This document shows positions 36,825-48,592 of a stretch of DNA of 64,000 bases, one piece after another (positions within the stretch are counted from its first letter, which is position 1; each line of letters opens with the position of its first letter). Under the pieces are notes generated by a model, which did not search any database, had not been told where the DNA came from, and saw nothing but the letters and a program-made list of their open reading frames with translations. This DNA comes from Varroa destructor. Its lineage: Eukaryota > Arthropoda > Arachnida > Mesostigmata > Varroidae. Made by a program: the position numbers and the translations under genes. Location: NCBI RefSeq assembly GCF_002443255.2, contig NW_019211454.1:14606481-14670480 (forward strand), read 5' to 3'.

Positions 36825-36867
36825 AGCGGGAGCGAACGATAGGTTCCATCTATCGTTCGCTCCCGCT
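36825..36867. repeat. perfect 18-bp inverted repeat (hairpin), 7-base loop
   Basis: The arm agcgggagcgaacgatag (36825-36842) and its exact reverse complement (36850-36867) are separated by gttccat. The stem has no mismatch and is far GC-richer than the surrounding AT-rich sequence. In RNA or single-stranded DNA it would form a very stable hairpin. It is too short and too perfect for a typical animal microRNA precursor. It could be the end structure of a mobile element, a regulatory hairpin, or a recent inverted duplication. No matching terminal motif was identified beside it. Confidence 0.95.
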
Positions 36868-36869
36868 GT

Positions 36870-39270
36870 TGTTGGCAAAATTATATGAGTACTTTGCGTC
36901 AAAAAAAAACATGTATCTCTATGCATTTCCATTCCATAGTTTTCCATTATTCACATACTACGTCTTATCACTAAAAACAATATCCAGATATACAGAGACA
37001 TTTCTGCCTGATCCTCACTCAACCAATATTCCAGCTTTCAGGTATCCTGTTGGTATACGTATCTAGGACAGCGCTTTGCTACCATCGCATATGCAGGAAC
37101 ATAAACTCTAACATACAGATAGATATTTTTCCCTAGACAACCGTCCTTTGTTACCCGCCTCCTTGTACGGACTTATTTTTGCTACGCATTCCTGGGCATT
37201 TCTGCTGATCCCTATTGTACTGGTCAGCTAAACTTGTAACGTATGTGTGCTAACCTTCTCTCGCATTTCGGAACTTTGCATTTCCGGGAGTCAACTAGGC
37301 CCACGAACAGACCACTCCGGCATTCGAGGACATGACGACCTGCGTTATCCAGTGGCCTCGTCTCCAGCCAAAAAACCACTTCCCGTTTCGATGTTTCGTA
37401 CAATTGTTCAACGAACTGTTACCTAATGTTAACGCGCTTTCACCATCACTAGGAATAGCGGCACGACCGCATACGAGGTAACGGTCCGATAAGACTACGG
37501 GTCCTGTCGAAAAACTTCTCGTTTGCTTGCAGGTGTGCCTGATCATGTCTGGGTCTGACTCGCTAGTTCGAGTAGGGGGCACATGGAGACCACACGACAT
37601 GATCCAAATTACCGAATGTACACAACTGTAATGTGTCGCTTTTGTTCGATATGTTGTGCGAATCCCCACACAGCCCACGCGTAAGTGTCCAGCCAAAAAT
37701 TGAGTGTATCCTGCAATGAGCGGCACCGACACAGCGACATGAAACTTGTCTGGAAACGTTGAAACTTACTAAACATGCCTGCTTGCTAATGCAGCCGATA
37801 ATATCAGTCTTTACGGCGGTTCCAGGTGCAAAAGAAGATGACAAAAAACCGTATGTTGTTCACTTTCTTTTAGTTACTTTGCCTTGCACGTAACAACGTT
37901 GTGGAACCCGAAGTGTGAATAGGGGCAACGTTCTCATTGTTTAACTGCATCTTCATGTTCATCGGTCTTAACTGAGTTGCAGTCGAGAAGCTGGCCACCG
38001 CTACCCACGAGTTATTCTCTACCTCGCTTTGGGCTTCGTCTGCGACTTTCTGTGGCCCTCTTTCAGTCGCCCGTAGACGCACACACCTGCACCTAGAGGT
38101 AGCAGGTAGCCTGGCGGTCGGCTTAGCTTACTTTAGTATGGGCAAGCATGGTCCTACGTTCCTGTCCGAGTAGATCGTTGTGAATTCGTCTGACTAGCTA
38201 GGTGGCGGCCTGGTCGCTCTTTTCTTTGCTTATGCGTGCACTTCCGACTTACCCTCTTATTTCGTTAATGAACCTGCGTTCTTCGGTCCATATCACGTCT
38301 TCTGCCGCCAGAGCCGCCGCTGTCTCGTTACCTTCGCAACCACGCGGACCACTTCGGACCGTGGTATCAGACTACTGTGCTACCGGTACTCGCGCCGGAC
38401 AGGGCAGGCTAACTGTTCACCGTTCAGTCTCTTTAGCGGCAAACGCGCGGCGAACATGGAGTGGTGCCGCTGTCGCCGGAACTTCCCTGACTCTCTGTTG
38501 TATGGTGCTCTTGAAAACAAGCGTAAATACCCAACGTCTGCTAATCCGAACAGAACCCGACTGGTCTTGGTGGTCGTTGTTCCTTCTCTTTCTCTTTCCA
38601 TTACGCGCTGGGTTTCTCTCGAATCAAGTTTCCTTTGTCGTCCCATTGGTATAAGATCACCAGCAAAAGCAGCTATCACGGATCAACGGCCACAGTAACT
38701 CAACGAAGTCCTCGCGCCTTACCTGACTCAACTTCAGTGAAGGGAAGCTTCCTCTATGCACCCCTACAGCAGAGAGAAAAAGAAAGTTCTTCATTAGGAG
38801 AGACAGCAACGTCTGATCAGAAGCGTCTAACGACAGCGAACTCAGCAGGATTAGCGAAGCTAGCAGCCACGAAGGTAGTAACACAAGCAGCACATTTGCA
38901 TACTAATCTCAAACGCTGAAGGGGGGATACGCGGAAGGAATACATTTGCGCGTCGCGATGGGGTGGCAGTACCGTTGCTAGTACAAGCTGGGTGTGCCGA
39001 ACTGTGGCGCGTGTTCTGACGTACTCGGTCCGTTAATGGGGTAGAACGTATACTGCTCATGACGTAAAGTACGATTCGAGATAAAGACAAAAGCGATGCT
39101 AATTGAGACGTATGAGCACGAATAAGTGAAGTTATAGGTGGATCTTCATCACAGAACGGAGACTTATGCTGAGTGCGACCGAAAGCGTCATGCAGACATT
39201 ACTGTTCCATAGATTACTCTTTACATATTAGATGTGAGACTCTGTTATAAACGAAATTCTCCGTAGAAAG
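36870..39270. other. no supported gene
   Basis: AT-rich to 37.2 kb, then a GC-rich block at 37.3-39.1 kb. That block has overlapping ORFs on both strands (for example 37295-37732 minus and 38202-38654 plus), all unrecognised. Mutual overlap in several frames argues that base composition, not selection, keeps them open. Confidence 0.45.
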
Positions 39271-39271
39271 G

Positions 39272-39415
39272 AAATAGAAAGCTTAGTGGGTAGCGTATTT
39301 GCCTGCTAATCTTAGGGGTAGGTTGTGGTCTAGATTCAGATCTGGATATAGATATGCTTTGTTTCGGTCTGGGAGCCGGCTGTCTGATGGGACGCCTAAC
39401 GGCGATGTCGTACAT
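39272..39415 (+). mobile_element. tRNA-derived SINE-like sequence (probable)
   Basis: A tRNA-like head starts near 39272. It has an A-box-like segment, agcttagtgggtagc (39280-39294). An anticodon-arm-like stretch, cctgctaatcttagg (39302-39316), resembles the CTGCTAAT loop of tRNA-Ser(GCT). A B-box-like segment, tctagattcagatctgg (39329-39345), stands where GGTTCGANTCC is expected. No acceptor stem can be closed and the B box is degenerate, so this is not a functional tRNA gene. It fits the head of a tRNA-derived SINE, with an unrelated tail to roughly 39415. The tail boundary is a guess and no second copy was seen in the window. A decayed tRNA pseudogene is the alternative. Confidence 0.4.
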
Positions 39416-40156
39416 GAGAACTCGAAACACCAAAAGAATAGTAAATAGAATCGATAAAAATTGGATATGGGCACAAACATAAGTGTAGCTTTGGAACAGT
39501 TATGTCTGGCTGATTTCAAAATCATCTAAGGTCTTCGTTGTTCTGAAGAGTAAGTAAATCCTGTCAGAACATTGGATTGCATCCAATTCATTAACGCTTG
39601 TTGTTAAAGGTAACTCAAAAATGATTAATTGGTTATCATCTAGTATGGGACAGATAAAAAGTGGTTAGCGCCATCTTCTAGTGTACGAGCGTGCCTGCGT
39701 CGGAGATTTATAACCAATCATGATTATTTTAATTATTTTATTATATCATAATATATGGATATATTTTATGCCTTTCACGTGCTAAGTATAAGATGCCTAT
39801 ATTATTTATCTAATATTATTATACTATTTGCATGCTTTGGAATAAATTGGGCGTATTCATAATAGAAATGGAGTGAGCTCTATATAAAAGTAGGGTTTGC
39901 ATCGAATCCTTTAAAACGGATCACAGTACCCTTGTTGACACTTTTTTTTTGTTCAATCCACGGGCTACCAACTCATCTCGGTAACACGAGGGTTGATTAT
40001 ATTGTATTTCGGCTGGGAAGCGTGAATTTTTTTAATATAGGCTGTCTTTTGGCCTTGTTGTTGCTTTGAATTCAATATGGAGAGGGGCTATCTTATTTAT
40101 GTACCGAGGTACTGCAGAGTGCTCTCTCTGAATAACTACGTTCGATTTATTGGAGA

Positions 40157-40447
40157 TTATTTAGAAAACGCCATTATATCATCATATTTAGCTTCAATTG
40201 CTGAGTTCCGGTGAGATATCATTCCTTCAGTTAAAAAAATCAACATTCCAATATACAAAAACTGAATTGAATTCTGTCCAGTACAATCAAAGTCCATTGG
40301 ATAACTTTGATAAGTTCTGGGCTTGCTAAGACGCACAACGTGACCCACTTTTTCTAAACGGCGTATGATTTTTAGAATTATAGCTACTTTAAAATGCAAT
40401 ATTCTGCCCGAATCCATTGATAAATACCTATTATTTAAAGAAGACAA
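40157..40447 (-). CDS. unrecognised minus-strand ORF in AT-rich sequence
   Basis: 96 codons are open in sequence AT-rich enough that stops should be frequent. An ATG lies eleven codons in and gives MDSGRILHFKVAIILKIIRR and then a basic part. Later come PMDFDCTGQNSIQFLYIGML and a C-terminus ending AKYDDIMAFSK. An AATAAA follows the stop within about ten bases on the same strand. There is one moderately hydrophobic segment and no motif I can name. It may be a last exon or a decayed element ORF. No strong acceptor is visible at its 5' end. Confidence 0.2.
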   Translation of the reverse strand: MSSLNNRYLSMDSGRILHFKVAIILKIIRRLEKVGHVVRLSKPRTYQSYPMDFDCTGQNSIQFLYIGMLIFLTEGMISHRNSAIEAKYDDIMAFSK

Positions 40448-40544
40448 TTATGTCAATAAAAAAAGCTGTTTTTATTATCTGACGAGAAAAATCGTTAGCG
40501 CTTATATAGAAATGGCTAAAAGCGGCGTGCTGTTTGCCTTAGAC

Positions 40545-40586
40545 TATATATATATATATATGTATGTTAAAGCCACATATATATAT
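40545..40586. repeat. two short (TA)n tracts
   Basis: TA runs at 40545-40562 and 40577-40586, separated by gtatgttaaagcca. The plus-strand ORF through them reads repeated Tyr and Ile and is an artefact. Confidence 0.9.
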
Positions 40587-41403
40587 CTACTACTGACACC
40601 GCACAAGTTATCGTAAAAAAGAATAGGCTCCAATAATTAGATCCACCCTCTGTTTTTTGTACAATAATAGTACCCGCAGCGTAGCTAAACGAGGCAAATT
40701 TGGCGAATGGATAAAAGGCTGTTGTTAGTACAAATGACATGTTGTCACAGATTTAACCACAAGTCATGGTCGACTTTTGCCTTACTTCAACATGAGAACC
40801 ATGCTATCCCTAGATATAATTACTTTCTCAACTTATTCAGTGATCTTACACCTCACCCGACAGTGCATCATTCAGACCATGGACCTCAAGTATTTTTCAG
40901 TGAAGACAATTTCCCCGAATACAGTCCCCATGCCCATCTACCGAACGGTGGCGCTGTTATCAACTCATTTTTGTACATCGATGCCTCGGCAAATGTGGTT
41001 AAGAACAGTCCGTGGTATGAGGTTGTTTTCACTCTAGCGAGTTCAGTGACGATGCACTATGTATTATAGCCTCGCAGCTCCACCAATTCGCTACTCTATC
41101 ACCAGCGATAACGCGGCGAGGCGTGTTTTCGAAGTTGAAAAGTTGTTTATCCTATACTCCGTGTAGTCCATGGCATACACCTCTCTGAGACCCTCCCGGT
41201 ACCCCCAAACCGCATCGCGGCGTAACCCCCTTAACTGTCTTTTCTCTGTTTTTTCACTGTTGTGCCGTTTCTCATCAACATTACCCCCGATGGATCGACT
41301 GGCGCCAGTCAGCCCCTTGTATTTGCAGTAATACCGCCGGTTTCTACTGACCCGACGCGGCCAACGTCCTCTTATGAATTATGCATGCCCCACGTTCGTG
41401 TAA

Positions 41404-41661
41404 CTTATTCTCTCACAAGGGAGAACAAAGAAAGATAGTCCGCAGCTACTCCCGGCGACACCAGTTTGGCCCTTGGCTTCATCTTCCCTTCCGATGCCCG
41501 AAAAAGTCGGTCTCCATCCACAAGTGGCAGCCACTGCTGCTAGCGTCACTGTTGGATACTACCCCCATGCCACTTTTCCACCGCGAACCGTTCAGGCTTA
41601 TTCGCCCCAAGCTTGCTACCCGACAATTGCCCCAGCGGATGCTTCTTGGGGCGAAGGATGA
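41404..41661 (+). CDS. Pro/Tyr/Ala-rich ORF, unrecognised
   Basis: The frame opens after a stop at 41401-41403 and ends at TGA 41659-41661, 85 codons. The second half (VGYYPHATFPPRTVQAYSPQ, then ACYPTIAPADASWGEG) has the low-complexity Pro/Tyr/Ala look of C-terminal tails of some RNA-binding proteins and transcription factors. No folded domain is present and no clear acceptor was found. The block is C-rich and two other frames are also open, so this may be compositional. Confidence 0.15.
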   Translation, partial: LILSQGRTKKDSPQLLPATPVWPLASSSLPMPEKVGLHPQVAATAASVTVGYYPHATFPPRTVQAYSPQACYPTIAPADASWGEG

Positions 41662-42478
41662 GAATGGCAACGGAAAAGTCAGCAGCTGAGTGCAAGGGAA
41701 GCGACTAGGGTAGAAAATATGTTAAACACTTCTGTGGCACCAGATGCGTATCGAAGGCTTGCCTGCCTTGTGTGCACTTCTCGCAGGGCATGTCCTGGGA
41801 AGAACATCTTTGGTTCGCCAAAAGCATGTGAATACAGAGGTAGTAACAAAAGCAACAATGGGATCAGCCAACTTTTCCGGTTATGCCGCTGCCATCTGCG
41901 CAATAGAGGTGGATCAGTGGTCTCCTTCCGCTATTGCTGTCGCTAGGATTTCCGTCGTCGCGCACATCGTCGCCGGCGTTGGCCTACGCAACGAAGAGCT
42001 TCTAAAAACCCGCACTTGCTCAGCGGATAACCATTGCTAGACCGTAATGCCTTCTCATTTCTCTAGGAGTATTTTCCTGGAGTTGTTTTGCCGCTTTGCA
42101 ATGACGACAAACGCTCACATTTTCCTTAGTAACCATCCCAAACCAGCTCACGGTGCATCCACCATACTTAGACGCTCATTCGCTTGATACGACGGACACG
42201 ATAGACCCAAATACGGGCCGCATCGCCAAAGCACGCTGCGCTCGGTCCTGGCACCTTTCGTCTTTCTATTGTGCCGGATTGTGGCCCTAGGGGATAGATG
42301 GGGTTCAATGATGTAGGCGGTAGGAAATGCAGAACGGGGCCGAACAGAAGCATTGTACTGGGGAAACAGAGGAGTTCACGAGCAGGAGAAGCAACTGTAG
42401 AGCTGCAGCAAGAACTCGTTGGTGGACGAAGGAAGTCGAAAGAGCGGTTTAGTGGCTAAAACAAGCTAGATAAGAGGC

Positions 42479-42525
42479 AAAAAAAGAGAAAGGGGAGCGG
42501 AGGGAGAAAGAGAAAAAAAGAGAGG
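42479..42525 (+). repeat. polypurine tract
   Basis: 47 bases of A and G with a single C at 42498. Such tracts can form triplex structures. Here it may simply be low-complexity sequence. Confidence 0.8.
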
Positions 42526-42966
42526 TAAACAAGAGATGAACGCGCGGTCATTAGACCGATTGCCTTATTTGTATTCCAGCAGAAAGCACCAACAACCTCC
42601 CCGCCCACGCTCAAGCGGTATGGTTGTACAAGCCAGCAGACTGCCTTTCCTCCTACGTATTTCTACCCATATCCTTAACAGCGCAAGCGAGTCACAGTCG
42701 ACGTTCCTCTCGTCTTCCCCCGCATGCCCGCTGCTAACGGCCATCACTTGATTTGTCGCTGTCAAGACGCGGCCGCCAAATGCTTTCCCTTGCTCGTTCG
42801 AGTTGTTTTTTGGGAAAAATTTCAGCGGACACAGGGCAAATCTCGCTTTGTACAATAGTTCCGAGTGCTCTTTTTACTTAGTTCTAGTTTGGTTCGAATT
42901 TGCGGACCCGTCTCGTGTTAGACCATAAATAGAATCTGGAGAATTGGCGGGAGTTACCTACAATAG

Positions 42967-43667
42967 TTGAAGACCTGCAACGGGTTTACGACGACGCTCA
43001 GTGATTGGAATGACAATAGAAAGGCTGTGGCTGTTTTATACGAAGCTGTGGACCAGCTGGAATTAGAGAACGGTAAAAAAGCCATAGTAATAATGGAAAG
43101 TATGCCTAGCCTACATCTAATTGAATATATATTACTAGACGACAGGGTGTTATAGAGGGGGTAAGGAGAATGTGCCGATACAGAAGCGGCAGACTGAATA
43201 TTGTTAATTGTAATGTGCTACAGTTCATAGTCTCAGACGTAGCTGCGGCCTGGATGCACGGTCATTTCACTAAAAAAATCAGTCCGTACCAGGATTTCAC
43301 AGGATTTCGCAAGGTTCTAAATGTGATCTCTAACACTTCCGCTACTTTTTACGCTACGTCTTTTGGCCAAAGGTGCATTATTTACGATTCTGCTTTCGGT
43401 AATCTCGTCCCAGATCCTCTGTACTGTTTTTTGGTTTCCTCTGATTCTGTCGTTTTTCGCATAGAAACGAATTTGACGTTTTTTCGATTCACTGTTGCTT
43501 CTATTGCCGCTGAGCCCGTCCAATGTTCGTTTCGTTTTCTGATCACAACTTGGCAGGAACATCGCGACAACCCCGGGGTCCTAGTGGGACATGGCAGCCT
43601 GCAGCTGGTGATGCAGCCTTTTCAGGCCGGCTGCCTTTTTCGGTTGGCGAAGAAGAACAGGCGCTAG
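42967..43667 (+). CDS. two adjacent unrecognised ORFs
   Basis: The first frame (42967-43155, 62 codons) reads LKTCNGFTTTLSDWNDNRKA and then VAVLYEAVDQLELENGKKAI. It is charged and helix-like, and ends at a TAG. Fourteen bases later a second frame (43170-43667, 165 codons, no upstream ATG needed) is open. It contains QRCIIYDSAFGNLVPDPLYC and FRFLITTWQEHRDNPGVLVG. Neither matches a family I know, and a minus-strand frame at 43317-43562 is open and equally charged. The pair could be remnants of a decayed gene or element. No splice sites link them convincingly. Confidence 0.17.
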
Positions 43668-43919
43668 TAGCAGCAGATTGGATTGCATCCACAAATGCTT
43701 TCAAGCCGCCATACGATTCGTGTACTGGTTCCATTGCTATTTTTCGTTGACTGGGCTGGCGTCGAGGTCGCGAGCCATTCCACTGGCATCCAATGTAAAG
43801 GAGACTTTTCTGATCCCTACATGAGGCTTAGGAATGCAACAGTGATGAAGATTGAGAACTACGACGCAGAGACAAAGCATTTTAGCAAGAGGCAAAGAGC
43901 ACACGTCGAGCATTAACGA

Positions 43920-45510
43920 ATCATGAATAAAAAAAAATTATAATTCTGTCTTGAAAAGTAAAGGGCAGCTACCGAGTGAAATTAATTTTTAAAAAATGCA
44001 AAAAAAAAGTCATGACGCCTATGTCTATTTTTCTAGAGGGTTATTTAACATATTGTTAAATAATAAAAAATAACAAGCTTTAATATGATCGATTGATATA
44101 CACTCATAGTTTGCACACATTCAGAAAGATTCAGTTGAGAATTGAGAAATTTAATCCAGTGTCTGTCTATGGAGTTGACGAAAAGTCGTACAAAGGACGC
44201 GCGATCGCCGGTTCCTGAGCAAGTTCGCAACTGCACACCTCATACGTACAATTTCCTCTTAAATAATTACAATTCTACCGCGTAATTACGTAAAACACGT
44301 AAAAATACGTGTAAGTCGTCTTCTAAGATAACCTACCGTAGTAACTCAGTATAGATTTATATCATTCAACTTCGGATATTTTCTAGCCGCCGCCAAATAC
44401 ATAAGCTAAGTTTTTTCTAGAATTCTTGCGCGGCGGTTTCGACAGAGAAGTCATTATACCAAGCAGCTACCATTTTAAACAACAGTTCAAGGAAAACTGA
44501 ATATTTTGCATTGAAAATGCCCTTTTGGTAAGCGTGTTCTGTTGTTTCGAAACCTAACGAGAATAACAGTGTCTGTACGAACATGCAAATAATCAGCACG
44601 TACGACAACGAACAAATAACTCTACCGTGCGAAAATGTGTAATATATATATATATATATATATATAAATGTTTGTTAATATGTGCGTATGGGTTGTTCTC
44701 CGATGGCATCGTCGTATCCTTTCCAAGGGTATTTGCCATGTCTGAATAGGGCTTGTTTCAGCGCCCAACTTCCGTTACATCGCGCTCCTCGGGCAAAGGT
44801 TGAATGACTAAGTGATCGCTATCCAAATACTCTACAATGCCCTGCTAGATGGACTAAATTAAACCAGCGGTAAAGGCGTGCTTTCCGTTCCAAGCGACAG
44901 TAGCAAAATAGCAGATCTGTAAACCCGCTTTTATTAAATCAACTTTAATTTCGTTGATAGAAAAAACAAGCAGAGGGCATCTGCGTACTAGGGTCGGTAA
45001 GAGGGCACGGTTGCTGTATCCGAATTCAGAGCTAACAGCAGTTCGATCAGATTTACCGGAAATGTCTATTATTCAGTGCATGCGAAAATTGTGATTCTAG
45101 TTACTAGATATTTCAGTTTAATAACGTTCAATTGATATAATTTCTTTGTGTTAACCATCATGGCAAACTGTGTCAGAATGGGTACACTCGATGTATGCCT
45201 TATAGTAATACTTAGCGTGGGACTACTTCTTCCTACCAGTATATGGGTAAAGCATCAGTTATCAAGCGAAAGTTATTTTATTTTCATAAAAGAAACATTT
45301 CCAGGACCGGCGGCTTGAAGCCAAATTTATTTATTGACACTTTATCTCGATTGAATTGATTATTTTCTACCAATCTCCTCTGATCGAAGCGAACACTGTT
45401 AAAAGACCCATAGAATATTCGCTTGTTTAACTCTACTAGTATCATCCGCACTGATCAAAAGTGAAGTGTCTCTCTTATCCCAACGTAGGCACAACTTAGC
45501 TTGATTTTTA
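43920..45510. other. no supported gene
   Basis: AT-rich with a short perfect hairpin (ttatttaaca, tat, tgttaaataa at 44041-44063) and a TA microsatellite. Two minus-strand ORFs of about 63 codons (44045 and 44417) have no recognisable content. Confidence 0.5.
44642..44666. repeat. (TA)n microsatellite
   Basis: About twelve TA units. Confidence 0.95.
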
Positions 45511-45516
45511 TTTCAG

Positions 45517-45672
45517 GCCACTATTAGCAACTATGATACGCAAATGAGATTTTGCCGGGATCATAAGTTAGGCATAAATGAGATCGGAGTTATCAGTGAA
45601 AGAAGGCCCAATCGACAGATCAGACAAAGCTGTTCGATAACTTTCAGTATAACTAATCCCAGCCAACGATGA
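45517..45672 (+). CDS. possible last exon, unknown protein (weak)
   Basis: A strong acceptor (gcttgatttttatttcag, ending 45516) is followed by 51 codons open to a TGA. The translation starts ATISNYDTQMRFCRDHKLGI and continues with basic, Ser/Arg/Asn-rich sequence. In AT-rich surroundings this length is unusual but not exceptional. There is no recognised motif and no AATAAA in the next 100 bases, so a terminal exon is only one reading of it. Confidence 0.2.
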   Translation, partial: ATISNYDTQMRFCRDHKLGINEIGVISERRPNRQIRQSCSITFSITNPSQR

Positions 45673-45679
45673 ATAACTG

Positions 45680-48440
45680 ATAAAGAGGTAGCAAAATAAC
45701 TTTCTTAGTACATGTTTGCTCACAAGTCTAACTCTTCTACACTCTGTAATATTTATTTTTCGAAATACTCATTGGTCCTTTTCGAGTTATTTTAGCCAAT
45801 GTAGTCGGCCCGATTCGGCTGGCTGGAATAATATGGACAGCATTCCGACAATAATACCGGAGAACCAAGCACTGGCGGTTTTAACCGTGTACCCTTCTTG
45901 TCCCACTACATTTATCCTTTCACCGTTACGCCCTAACACAGATTCCTCCTCACTATCTTGTCGTCCACTTTATCGCCCGCCGTTTCATTGTTCCTTGTCG
46001 CAGTAGCACATCATCATTTATTTGATCAGCAAAATCAACGTCAACGCTCCGCAACGACTGTGCGGGCTCCGTTTGCTATCATTAATACCTTCATGTGTCT
46101 GCCTTCACTAGTGCCACAAGGTCAGCCGCGGTGCAACGGCGGTGACATCAAAAAAATCATCAACTGCGACGGCGGAGATCTGCCTTAGCTCGCGGCAACC
46201 TGGACGGCGGGAAATGGCGGAATCTACGAGACGTCGACAGGCGCTTCGCGTGCTGCCCCTACTCAGTCCCTCTGTTTTGCCGGGTCTACCGTCTACTAGT
46301 GCAAATTCCTACCAACGCGGTCATCGTAGCGGCGGACTTCGGCTTCGTCATCGGATTCCGACTGCACATGGCTTGCCTGCCTCCAGAGTATACTCATGCC
46401 AGATTGGTTCTTACAGCTACAGCCAGCCAGTCAGCCTCCCGATTTCTCGGAAATTGGAAATGCTCCACATCAAGTGGCTGCCAAGAACATTTCGTTATCC
46501 CCAAACAGGCAGCCAGCGATATACACGGGCAAACGCGCAAACACAGAACACTGAGCCAGATAGTCCGGACTCGTGCTGTCCTGGCACAATACACACACAC
46601 GCTTACAGAGAGGCATTGGTACGTATTCGTATACGTACGATCGGTCTGCCTGCAGGAGCGCTCGTTACCTAACGTAGTCGCGCTCATACTTAACTCTCCG
46701 TTTGCCGTTGCCATTGCAGTAGTTGTCAGACTTTTCGGAGGCACCGTGGCCTGCCGGTCCAATGTTGCCTGATGGGGCCATGAAGAATTTTTAGCTTTCG
46801 CGAAAGCGACTTGGACAAAGGCAAACGACAGGACAGAGAAAACGGGATCGTAGATTCTTTCAGTAAAAGCTACCAAGGAGTGCTGGCAAGCCATTAGAGG
46901 ACACAGTAAGTTACAATTGCTGTGTTGCTCCACATATAGCGGATACCTCGTTTCCTCCAGCTTTAGGATACTAACTGAACGTCCCCAAAAGTTCCTATTG
47001 CGTCTTGTTCTGACTCCACCTCCTAATTCCTCCTGATTCCTCAAATAAGCTCACCGAGATCGGCGGCTTTGGTGTCACCAGCATAGACTTGCGATCCCAT
47101 TGCCTACTGCTGATGTCGTCAACGATGTTAGTTTTAGACTGCATCCACCTTCCCGGTACCAGCAAGCTTTAGTCCATAGCTGGCGTTTGGCTGCCGACTC
47201 TGAACTGCAATCATTCGACTGTTGGCTGTCGACTGTGGACTGCGATATCTTCATTCTCAAACAAAGCTCAACTGAGGCGGTCTCGGAAAAACGGTTCGAA
47301 TCTTCCTACCCCGCTGACGCCAACAAGAAGACCATCATCACCTGGGTCATTATTGTCGGCACTAAAACGACGACGACGACGACGAGGTCACGCCGAGGAC
47401 TAGGATGACGGTGGCATCACCATATAAATAACACCATTTCCTACTCTTGTCTTCTTATTCTAACCCCCCTTTCCCTAAAAGTCTATCTATTCTCTTTTCG
47501 TGTTTTCGGTGAACTAACTGTGTATGCTGACAACCGTGTCGATACAACTCAAGTAGCGCTGTCCTGGAGTCGACACAACCGATCATTTGGGCTCTCCTTC
47601 TAGGTCAACATGTATAGTATACGTGCGCATCTCTTGTAGGTGGAAAGACTGGTTGAACAAAACACGAATCATTGATCTGACACAGATGAAGAGTGATGGC
47701 TAACTCAGGTTGATCAGGTGTGATGAAAAATGATTAGAGGCGTAAGTATAAAAATAAAGGCATAGGACAATAATCGGGTTATTTTTTTCGGGCATTTTAG
47801 GGGTTTTACAGATGTGTCCTGAATAGAAGACTATCGTTTGATTTTGTTTATTTCTTCCGCTTGATCTGGTATGAGCTAGTGTCATTGCAGTGCTTGGATA
47901 TTAGATTATAGAACCACATTTTTGAATAATTACTTTTACCAAAAATTTGCAGTCAACTGTATTTGGTTTAAACAAATAACAGCGGGTAGGACTAAATAGC
48001 CCGTAGTGATGAAACATTATTGTTTTGATCAAAAAAAAAAAAAGAAAAAAACTATCACAGGGCTATATGGTGCTACATGTCGTGGATTTGAGTGAATCAC
48101 AAAGACCCACTAAGTTTTGTCATCTCATTCATAATTATGTAAGCCAGCAGTTAAGTGACTGTCAAGCGATGCTCTGACTTCGAGACATGCCACCTGATTA
48201 CAAATAGATTTTGCCAACGTTCAATAGAATGCCAATAATCGTACTATTCATGCTTTATAATGCGCTACACCGAAACATCTAGCTATACTATCTAAATGTT
48301 TCTACTATATCGGTTTAAAAAATAAATTGATTTGTATTTGCGATCACTTGCGCGACATCGTTTCTCATTTTCCAATGAATCAGACGTATATAGTCATACC
48401 TTTTAAGATTTAGACGTCCTCTATTCTTCGCAGTATTTCT
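45680..48440. other. GC-rich block with overlapping ORFs, then AT-rich; no supported gene
   Basis: Between 45.9 and 47.45 kb long frames overlap on both strands: 46142-46672 and 46299-46772 plus, and 46394-47044 minus (216 codons, the longest in the window). All are unrecognised and mutually exclusive. From 47.45 to 48.4 kb most frames are closed. An (ACG)n run at 47367-47384 translates to poly-Thr or poly-Arg. Confidence 0.45.
47367..47384. repeat. (ACG)n microsatellite
   Basis: Six ACG-like triplets in a row. Confidence 0.85.
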
Positions 48441-48592
48441 CTACAGCCTCATGGAGACCGTCCAATGCTCAACATTTTTCTCAGCCAAAACTCCCGGTTT
48501 CGTACGTGGTGAGACCATTCGATCGCTGAGCTCTGCCGATTTTCGGCGGTTAGGCGAAACTCATCAAGGGGCGCGGCTTCTTTTTTTGGAGC

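Noticed and set aside
38202..38654. 150-codon plus-strand ORF
   Set aside because: Unrecognised and overlapped by a 99-codon minus-strand frame. Composition explains the openness.
46394..47044. Longest ORF in the window (216 codons, minus strand)
   Set aside because: It lies in a GC-rich block where plus-strand frames of 157-176 codons are also open. It has no recognisable domain, splice sites or initiation context.
47285..47310. tRNA T-arm-like sequence ggttcgaatc
   Set aside because: No A box, anticodon arm or acceptor stem at the right distance upstream.
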